A stretch of DNA of 64,000 nucleotides from JAJECS01 sp965243625 (GTDB lineage: Bacteria; Chloroflexota; UBA11872), in NCBI GenBank assembly GCA_965243625.1, contig CBDEVI010000002.1, positions 1,488,001 through 1,552,000 on the forward strand, read 5' to 3'. The first letter of the stretch is position 1. Each line of letters starts with the position of its first letter. The translations under genes were made by a program, and so were the position numbers. The notes under the pieces are model-generated. The model did not search any database and was not told where the DNA came from. It saw nothing but the letters and a program-made list of their open reading frames with translations. Positions 58,153 through 64,000 of the stretch are shown one piece after another.

Positions 58153-60102
58153 ATGGTGCCGACGAAGGGGTCAGTCGCCGCAGTTTCCATGCCAGCAAGC
58201 TCCCAGGTGGCGCTTCGCTTGGTTGCCACGGCGGCCGTCGTGGCGTTGCTCGCCCTGGCGTTCACGGCGCTTGGCGCCGGACGGGCCTCGGCGGAGCACC
58301 CGGACTGCGAGTTCGTTCTTGGATTCGAGGCGCTGCAGGCCGCGATTCCGGATGCGGTTGGCGACTGCCTGGAAAACGAGAATCACGATCCCCGCGATCG
58401 AATCACGCGCCAGCCAACCACGGGCGGAATGCTCCTGTGGCACAAATCGACCAACTGGACCGGCTTCACCGATGGCTACCAAACCTGGGCGGTCGGCCCG
58501 CAGGGTCTGCAGCAACGGCTGAGCATCGAGCGGTTCGCCTGGGAACCGGCGTCGATGGCCGTTGGCGCCGACGCCGAGGCAGACGCCGAGACGCTGGCGT
58601 ATGTGTCCGCGGCCATTGCCAAGTACGACGCGGATGGACTAGAGGCCACCGTCGCCTTCTACAACAGCGAGGCGAGCATCGAGGGCGACCGCTCACTGCT
58701 GATGGTCGATCGGTCCACCTTGACTCTCTTGGCCGCACCGATCTTCCGCAATCTGGTGGGGGTGACGTTGCCGCCCAATCACTCACTGGCGCGGCTTGTC
58801 CGCGAAGGGCCCGGAAGCGGTGGGTGGATCAACCACCTCCAGACGAATCCATTGACCGGCCAACGAGAACCCAAGCGAAGCTACTTCGTGGCTCACGACG
58901 GCATCGCCTTCGGTTCGGGGCACTTCTCGGTCCGAGCGGGCCTCGCGGAGATCATTCGGGAGTACGTGAGCAACGCGATTGGGCGCTACAAGACGCAGGG
59001 CCTGAACGCGACGATCGACTTCTACAACAGCCGCGAGAGCGTTGACGGCGAGCTGTATCTATTCCTGATGGATGCCGACGACATCTATCTCGCCCACCCG
59101 ATCTTCCCCCACCTGATCGGGACGGACGTGAAGGACGTCGTGGGATCCAACGGCTACGAGCTCGGGATCGAGATCGCCAAGGCCACCCCGGAGGGGCACT
59201 GGGTCGAATACCTGTGGCCCAATCCGGTGACGGGGCGTGAAGAGCCCAAGACCACCTGGGTCGTGCGGCACGAGGGCCTGATCTTCGCCTCCGGCTACTA
59301 CACGCCCGACCCGACCGCCGAGCCGCCGGCCTGGCTCGACGCCGACCCGCGCGAGTACACGGTGGAATACGTGCAGGCGGCGATCGATCGCTACGAGCGC
59401 GACGGCCTGGAATCCATGACGAGCTACTACAACAGCACAGCGGCCTTCGAGGGTCAGTTCTATCTGTTCGCGATGGACGCGAACGACATCTACTTCATCC
59501 ATCCGCTCTTCCCGCGGCTGATCGGCACCGACATCAAGGATGTGGTTGGGTCCGACGGCTACGAGCTCGGCAAGGCGATCGCCGAGGCGACGGAGGAAGG
59601 CATCTGGGTCGAGTACCTGTGGCCGCATCCGGTGACGCTGCAGGAAGCCCCCAAGGTCACTTTCGCCATCCGACACGACGGACGGATCTTCGCCTCGGGG
59701 TACTACCCGGCGGCCGAGGACCCGGAGGCGCACACGATGGCCTACGTGCAGGCGGCGATCGATCGCTACGAGGCCGACGGCCTGGAGGCGACGGTTGCCT
59801 ACTACAACTCCGCAGAGAGCTTTGACGGCGCGACGTTCTTGTTCCTGATTGGCGAGAACGATCGCTACCTGGTGCATCCGTTGCTGCCGCAACGGATCGG
59901 CACCGACATCAAGCTCGTGCGGGCGCGCGGGCTCGACGGCGTGGTCTTCAACTACGGCGAGCAAATTGCCGCAGTGACCGAGGAGGGACGCTGGCTCCAC
60001 ACCTTGCGGCCCTCCGCCCAGGGCACGGGCAGCGCAACTCACGTGTGGGTGATTCGCCACGACGGGCTGATCTTCGGCTCGGCGTACTTCGACGATGAGT
60101 AG
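58153..60102 (+). CDS. Secreted protein with four tandem cache-like repeats
   Basis: A 649-residue exported protein. Residues 18-47 form a signal peptide ending ASA. Residues 52-130 hold a Cys-paired domain ('FEALQAAIPDAVGDC...TTGGMLLWHKSTNWTGFTDGYQTW'). Four ~112-residue repeats follow at ~148-258, 270-383, 405-518 and 529-646. Each reads like 'YVxAAIxRYxxxGLEATVxxYNSxES.DGxxYLFxxDxxDxYLxHPxxPxLIGTDIKD' then 'WVEYLWPxPVT...VIRHDGLIFxSGYY'. This is the single-cache ligand-binding fold normally found outside chemoreceptors or kinases, but here there is no membrane helix or signalling domain. AGAGGGGA precedes ATG 58153. Confidence 0.85.
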   Translation: MVPTKGSVAAVSMPASSQVALRLVATAAVVALLALAFTALGAGRASAEHPDCEFVLGFEALQAAIPDAVGDCLENENHDPRDRITRQPTTGGMLLWHKSTNWTGFTDGYQTWAVGPQGLQQRLSIERFAWEPASMAVGADAEADAETLAYVSAAIAKYDADGLEATVAFYNSEASIEGDRSLLMVDRSTLTLLAAPIFRNLVGVTLPPNHSLARLVREGPGSGGWINHLQTNPLTGQREPKRSYFVAHDGIAFGSGHFSVRAGLAEIIREYVSNAIGRYKTQGLNATIDFYNSRESVDGELYLFLMDADDIYLAHPIFPHLIGTDVKDVVGSNGYELGIEIAKATPEGHWVEYLWPNPVTGREEPKTTWVVRHEGLIFASGYYTPDPTAEPPAWLDADPREYTVEYVQAAIDRYERDGLESMTSYYNSTAAFEGQFYLFAMDANDIYFIHPLFPRLIGTDIKDVVGSDGYELGKAIAEATEEGIWVEYLWPHPVTLQEAPKVTFAIRHDGRIFASGYYPAAEDPEAHTMAYVQAAIDRYEADGLEATVAYYNSAESFDGATFLFLIGENDRYLVHPLLPQRIGTDIKLVRARGLDGVVFNYGEQIAAVTEEGRWLHTLRPSAQGTGSATHVWVIRHDGLIFGSAYFDDE

Positions 60103-60140
60103 CGGCTAGGCAGGCGCTCGGCGCCGTCGAGCGTCTGAAT

Positions 60141-60183
60141 GAGCGTCGGGTCGGCGGTTTTCACCGCCGGCCCGGCGCTCTTT
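60141..60183 (+). terminator. Intrinsic terminator after the cache-repeat gene
   Basis: An 18-base stem (60141-60158 with 60163-60180, two G-U pairs) closed by the loop tttc and followed by ttt. It is ~40 bases past the stop. The permease gene is convergent, so it may serve both strands, although the U-tract is short. Confidence 0.7.
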
Positions 60184-60290
60184 AGCGTTGCTGGAAGATC
60201 TCACGCATCGGGCGGCACGTGCCGAGTGCACGAAGTCCCGACCACGCCGGGCGCTACATCAAACGACCGCTGCGGGTGTGCGGGCGGCGC

Positions 60291-62003
60291 CTACTGCTCG
60301 ACGCGGCAGGTGATCACGTCGACGCCATGGTATTTGCGATGGTGGACCGACGACGCGAAGTGTCGAAGGAGCCTTGTCGACAGTTGCTGCGCGTCGTCAA
60401 ATCCGGCGTGGTCGCTCACCAGCGCGAGTTGATCCTCGATATTGCCGTCGGTGTCTTCACGCGAATAGACCACCAGCTCAACCTCGGCGGCGTCGCCGTC
60501 GGCGTGCACCGAGGCCACCAGCCGGCGCCGGTGGTCGGCCTCACCGCCGTCGCCCTGCTCCAGCAATGTGAGCACCGCTTCCTCGACCGCCAGGTTGAGC
60601 CGATTCTGCGCCGACTCACTCCACTTGTGTTGCGACGCAAAGCGATTCAGGAACGCGCCGATGTCCGGCAAGGCCGCGTGGGACAAGTCAGCGTGCAGCT
60701 TTCGCGGCCAGAGCCCACGAAACTCCGTGACCGCGGTCATCACGATCGCGGTTACCGCGCCGAGGATGACCGTGTTCCCGACCAGCTCACTCCAAATGCC
60801 TTCACTCAGCTGGCCAATGCTTCCCGCCGAGAGGCCGAGCACCAACGATACGCCCGTGATGACAGACTTCCGATTGTTCAAGGGACCGGAAAACACCCAC
60901 TTCGCACCCTCAATGAAGAGCAGCCCGAATACCATGATGTAAACCGCGCTCACGACTGAGTTTGGCGTTGCGGCAAGAGCGGCGATCACCTTCCCGAACG
61001 GCGCGATCAGGAGCGTGAGCAATCCGAGGTAGATCCCGACGGTTCTGGCAGATATGCCGGTAAAGCCGATGTAGACCGCGGTGGACGACCACGGCGCCGA
61101 GACCGGCAACGTCGCCAGGAGTCCCGTCAGCAGCGTCGTCCCCCCATATACGTTCAAGCCGCTTTGAATCGTCCTGAAGTCCAGCGCACGCGGCTCGCGA
61201 TACGAGGCGCGCTTGATGACCGAGAGATCTCCGACGACTTTCAGGAACGCTGTGAGCTTTACGATCAAGAACGCCGGTAACATCGACCAGAATCTGATTC
61301 CGAAATCGAATTCCCACTGGGGCCACTCGAGATCCCCAAAGCTCAGCCAGGAAGCCTCCTCCACGGGCCCACTGTCGTAGAGTCCCATGGGGATGGCCAC
61401 GGCCAGTCCGGCCGCAACGGCAATTGGCAGCGTCCACACACGCCGCGCGGCTGAAGCTTGCACCGCGCCCCACAGGCCGGCGCCGAGCGCGACCACACCA
61501 GGAATGACGACGAGCGCCGATTGATCTTGGGATTGAGCGATCGTCCGGTCCACGATGAATGGGACCGCGGACACGGCCACGAGCATGATGATGATTCCGC
61601 TAACCGTGGGCGTGAATATTCGCCGCAGCGACGAGAGGCGCGAGACCAGGAGAAACTGCAGCAACGTCGACGCTACGACCAGGGTTGCCAGCAGGCCCGG
61701 ACCGCCTTCGGCAAGCGCCAACACCGACATCGCGAGCAGTGGCACATTCAGGTTCGTGACCACCAGTCCCCCCGAGCCCAAATGGCGATACGGGAAGGCG
61801 TGAAGAATCATGCTCAAGCCGGAGATTGCCAGCCCGGTAAACGTGACCCAGGCGAGGTAGATATCCGATTCGCCGGACGCTCGGACGACGAACGTCGTGA
61901 GCAGAATGATGCTGATCGTATTCGGAATGAAGATAAGGAGAGCCGCGCCAAGCGCCTGCCGCAAGGGGGGCTTATCCGCCGGCTCGTAACGCATACTGTT
62001 CAC
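60291..62003 (-). CDS. NCS2-family nucleobase permease fused to a GHKL/anti-sigma-like domain
   Basis: A 570-residue protein. Residues ~15-430 form about 12-14 membrane helices of the xanthine/uracil permease (NAT/NCS2) family. The conserved block is 'KVVGDLSVIKRASYREPRALDFRTIQSGLNVYGGTTLLTGLLATLPVSAPWSSTAVYIGFTGISAR'. Residues ~445-570 are soluble and read like a serine/threonine-kinase anti-sigma (HATPase_c_2) domain: 'FASQHKWSESAQNRLNLAVEEAVLTLLE' then beta strands. The N-box Asn reads Thr and the G boxes are weak, so ATP binding is uncertain. It is probably a transporter with a sensory or regulatory cytoplasmic tail. Confidence 0.8.
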   Translation of the reverse strand: MNSMRYEPADKPPLRQALGAALLIFIPNTISIILLTTFVVRASGESDIYLAWVTFTGLAISGLSMILHAFPYRHLGSGGLVVTNLNVPLLAMSVLALAEGGPGLLATLVVASTLLQFLLVSRLSSLRRIFTPTVSGIIIMLVAVSAVPFIVDRTIAQSQDQSALVVIPGVVALGAGLWGAVQASAARRVWTLPIAVAAGLAVAIPMGLYDSGPVEEASWLSFGDLEWPQWEFDFGIRFWSMLPAFLIVKLTAFLKVVGDLSVIKRASYREPRALDFRTIQSGLNVYGGTTLLTGLLATLPVSAPWSSTAVYIGFTGISARTVGIYLGLLTLLIAPFGKVIAALAATPNSVVSAVYIMVFGLLFIEGAKWVFSGPLNNRKSVITGVSLVLGLSAGSIGQLSEGIWSELVGNTVILGAVTAIVMTAVTEFRGLWPRKLHADLSHAALPDIGAFLNRFASQHKWSESAQNRLNLAVEEAVLTLLEQGDGGEADHRRRLVASVHADGDAAEVELVVYSREDTDGNIEDQLALVSDHAGFDDAQQLSTRLLRHFASSVHHRKYHGVDVITCRVEQ

Positions 62004-62205
62004 CCGGTTCGATGCGTCAACGGTGACGCAGCGGCCACAAGACTATCCGGCGCTTCCTGAACTCCGGCGAATCGTATCAGCAGCACTTGGACCCGCGCGC
62101 CGCGCGTCTTGCACTCGCCGCATCCCGTCCACCAGCCACAACGACCGCTCGGGAGCGCGGCGGCTCGCAACCGCGGCCGACCGCCGCTCCCGCGAGGTCT
62201 CCGTT

Positions 62206-63384
62206 TCACCCGGTCGAGCCGGCAAAGTCCTCCAGGGCATTCGCAGCGGCCTGGATGTCCGAGGCGTCGTTGAAGGCGTGGAAGGAAAAGCGCACGGCCG
62301 TATAGCCGTAGGCGGCCCGGCACAGGATGCGGTGGGTCTTGCGGCAGTGTTCGGCCAGCGGCATGCCCGACACGCCTTCCAAACCGACGGTAAAGATCCC
62401 CGAACGCGCGGCGCCCTGCTCGGGCGTCTTGACATTGGCGCCGGGGATGTCGCTGAAGACGCGGCGGGCATCGGCCGCGAGAACCGCGATGCGCTGCTGA
62501 ATGGCCTCCAAACCCAGGTCGTTCACCAGCTGAATCGAGGAGCGCCAGGCGGCGTAGAGCGCGTAGGGCCGGGCGCCAAACTCGTACCGCTCGGCCGTGG
62601 GGTGAAAGCCAAAACTGCCCGGAGGGAATTCGGCCTCGGTCACGGCCCCTCCGCCGCTGCCCCGCGGATGCAGTCGCTCCTGCGCCTCGCGTCGGACATA
62701 CATGGCGCCGATGCCGTAGGGACCCATGCTCCACTTGAAGGCCGGGAATGCCATGACGTCGCAATCAAGCTGACGCACGTCCGTCGGGCGGGCGCCGAAC
62801 GATTGCGCGGCATCCACGACGGTCACAATCCCGCGATCCCTGGCTAATGCGGAGACCTCGGCGACCGGCAGCACGACGCCGCGCTCAGTGGTGACGTGGC
62901 TCAGGCAGATCGCACGCGTATTTGGCGTCAGCGCCGCCTCCAGGTCCCGCAGGAACGCGTCTTCGTCCCCGTCGACCTCGATCGCGACCAGCTCCAGCCC
63001 CAGGCGATCCCGCAGCGTGAGCCAGGGCAGATAGCCGCTCGGGTGCTCCTCGGCGGTGAGGATCACTCGGTCGCCGCGCTGTAACTCGAGCGCGGCGGCG
63101 ACCCACGAGATGGCCTCGGAGACTGCGCGGATCAGCGCGATCTCGTCCGAATCCGCGCCGATCAGCGCGGCAATCTCGCCGCGCAGCGCCGCCAGCTCGG
63201 CGGTGTAGACCTCATACAGCTCGGGATTCGTGGTCGTCATCACCGCTTCGCGGTCGTAGAAGTGCTGCTGCAAGTCGAGCGTGGCCTGGGGCGTGGGCGC
63301 CACGCCGCCGGAATTCAGGCAGCAGTAGTGGCGCACGGCCGGCAGCGCCTCGCGCAGTTTGATGAAGGTGTTGATGTCAGTCAT
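62206..63384 (-). CDS. Class V aminotransferase-fold PLP enzyme (cysteine desulfurase/IPN-epimerase-like)
   Basis: A 392-residue fold-I PLP enzyme. 'YCCLNSGGVAPTP' is the N-terminal substrate loop. 'VSEAISWVAAALELQRGDRVILTAEEHPSGYLPW' provides the cofactor-stacking region. 'VVDAAQSFG' gives Asp191 and Gln194, and the PLP Lys is K217 in 'FPAFKWSMGPYG'. No desulfurase Cys loop is obvious, so an isopenicillin-N-epimerase/selenocysteine-lyase-like reaction on an amino acid is likelier than sulfur transfer for Fe-S. It is divergent from the lipoprotein gene, with ~365 bases between. Confidence 0.88.
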   Translation of the reverse strand: MTDINTFIKLREALPAVRHYCCLNSGGVAPTPQATLDLQQHFYDREAVMTTTNPELYEVYTAELAALRGEIAALIGADSDEIALIRAVSEAISWVAAALELQRGDRVILTAEEHPSGYLPWLTLRDRLGLELVAIEVDGDEDAFLRDLEAALTPNTRAICLSHVTTERGVVLPVAEVSALARDRGIVTVVDAAQSFGARPTDVRQLDCDVMAFPAFKWSMGPYGIGAMYVRREAQERLHPRGSGGGAVTEAEFPPGSFGFHPTAERYEFGARPYALYAAWRSSIQLVNDLGLEAIQQRIAVLAADARRVFSDIPGANVKTPEQGAARSGIFTVGLEGVSGMPLAEHCRKTHRILCRAAYGYTAVRFSFHAFNDASDIQAAANALEDFAGSTG

Positions 63385-63469
63385 CGAAGTCGCTTATGTC
63401 AACCAAACGGCAGGCGGCGGGCGTCTCACGACGTCAGCCACTGCGTGGTCTCTCCGGCGAGATTCCTAC

Positions 63470-63490
63470 AGCAGGGTAGACAGCCCTGCT
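63470..63490. repeat. Inverted repeat in the aminotransferase/lipoprotein intergenic region
   Basis: agcaggg-tagacag-ccctgct, 7-base perfect arms. It lies in the ~365-base divergent gap (63385-63750), which otherwise holds no gene. There is no U-tract, so an operator is more plausible than a terminator. Confidence 0.45.
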
Positions 63491-63750
63491 TCGATTCCCC
63501 AAATCGCGACCGCACGCCGGCATTACAGAGCGCACGCGTCAGGGGTGTAGAGGCGAACACACGGACTGCTGATTGGTTTGGACTCGCAGCTATCGACGCG
63601 AGTCGCCACTGCCCGCCGCCACCGGACGTTGCCGCCCTTATCCCTCCGACGCTCGGGACCGGCCAATTCGGTCGCGGAATGACACATTTGCGGGACATTT
63701 GGCCCCTACCGTCGTCAGCGTGAAGAGCGTTTCACGAAGGGAGCGAGGAG

Positions 63751-64000
63751 ATGCGCTTCAAAGAGCTGACGACGAAGATGATCCCGGCAGGGGCGATTCT
63801 GAGCACCCTGCTTGGCGCGGGGGTTCTGATTAGCTGCGGTGATGCGAGCACCGCAAGCGGCCCAGCGACCGGCAGCGCAGCCGCCGGTCAAGTCGCCGGA
63901 CCGTCAGGCGGCGAAGCCGCCGGCGAGCATGGCGCCGGTGGCGAACGAGCCGGCGGCGGTGAGGGCGGCGCGGCAGGCGGCGAGGAAGGCAGCGGCGCGA
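63751..64000 (+). CDS. Gly/Ala-rich lipoprotein, 3' truncated by the window end
   Basis: ATG 63751 is preceded by AAGGGAG at good spacing. The chain starts 'MRFKELTTKMIPAGAILSTLLGAGVLISC', a lipoprotein signal with lipobox LISC. It then enters a low-complexity stretch of Gly, Ala and Glu ('GPSGGEAAGEHGAGGERAGGG'). The frame stays open to position 64000. I cannot name a family from the 83 codons seen; the functional domain is probably downstream. Confidence 0.7.
   Translation, partial: MRFKELTTKMIPAGAILSTLLGAGVLISCGDASTASGPATGSAAAGQVAGPSGGEAAGEHGAGGERAGGGEGGAAGGEEGSGA

Noticed and set aside
63470..63490. Intrinsic terminator in the divergent gap
   Set aside because: It has a 7-base stem with no T-run on either strand and no gene ending there.

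Overview
This 64 kb window is GC-rich bacterial chromosome with compact, high-GC3 coding and frequent GTG/TTG starts. I see no rRNA, phage, IS transposase or CRISPR array. The best guess at lineage is a Chloroflexota-like bacterium, for instance a marine or sponge-associated group. This rests on gene style (many sugar-acid, amidohydrolase and isomerase enzymes, Pro/Thr-linker lipoproteins, secreted propeller and cache proteins, dense PIN-domain toxin-antitoxin loci). It is inference, not a phylogeny.

Layout. 1-5.0 kb: 3' end of a DCC-family (DUF393) protein, a uronate-dehydrogenase-like SDR, an aldo/keto reductase, two tandem DarA/PstA-like cyclic-di-AMP receptor proteins and a double-domain amidohydrolase. 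5.0-5.8 kb: a Phd/PIN toxin-antitoxin module with a palindromic operator, then tRNA-Thr(CGU). 6-12.5 kb: HAD phosphatase, FmdB zinc ribbon, GT9 glycosyltransferase, a Nudix-less MutY/MIG-type glycosylase, an LCP-family lipoprotein and an NHL propeller protein. 12.9-20.3 kb: a surface-polysaccharide cluster (flippase, GT39-like, GT4, three GT2). On the minus strand this cluster sits directly behind the ribosomal/antiterminator operon rpmG-secE-nusG-rplK-rplA-[L10 leader]-rplJ-rplL (20.3-23.6 kb).

24-50.8 kb: a catabolic and oxidoreductase-rich stretch. It holds a ketopantoate-reductase-like protein, a double MBL-fold protein, alcohol dehydrogenases, lysA, a group-2 sigma-70 factor, a 2-hydroxyacid dehydrogenase, TIM-barrel sugar isomerases, an SDR, a Gfo/Idh/MocA protein, a GH78-like rhamnosidase, a transglutaminase-like protein, a ThDP enzyme, an Old Yellow Enzyme homologue, an ABC-2 exporter operon with a candidate operator/promoter, and an M20 peptidase. 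Three toxin-antitoxin loci are interspersed or adjacent, and a fourth antitoxin is followed by only the tail of its toxin gene.

52.9-64 kb: a sarcosine-oxidase-like FAD enzyme and an M19 dipeptidase-like protein flank a lipoprotein that fuses a seven-unit RCC1-like region to a glucose/sorbosone-dehydrogenase propeller. The oxidoreductase/dipeptidase junction is present twice in decayed form, which is the clearest evolutionary scar in the window. Next come a secreted protein with four tandem cache-like repeats, an NCS2 nucleobase permease with a C-terminal GHKL/anti-sigma-like domain, a class V aminotransferase and the start of a Gly/Ala-rich lipoprotein.

Small palindromic intergenic repeats recur in many gaps, some nested in one another. 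No single large new defence or biosynthetic system is evident. The most unusual items are the permease-GHKL fusion, the tetra-cache protein, the RCC1-GSDH fusion, the mirrored gene remnants and an SD-masking hairpin between rplL and the glycosyltransferase cluster.
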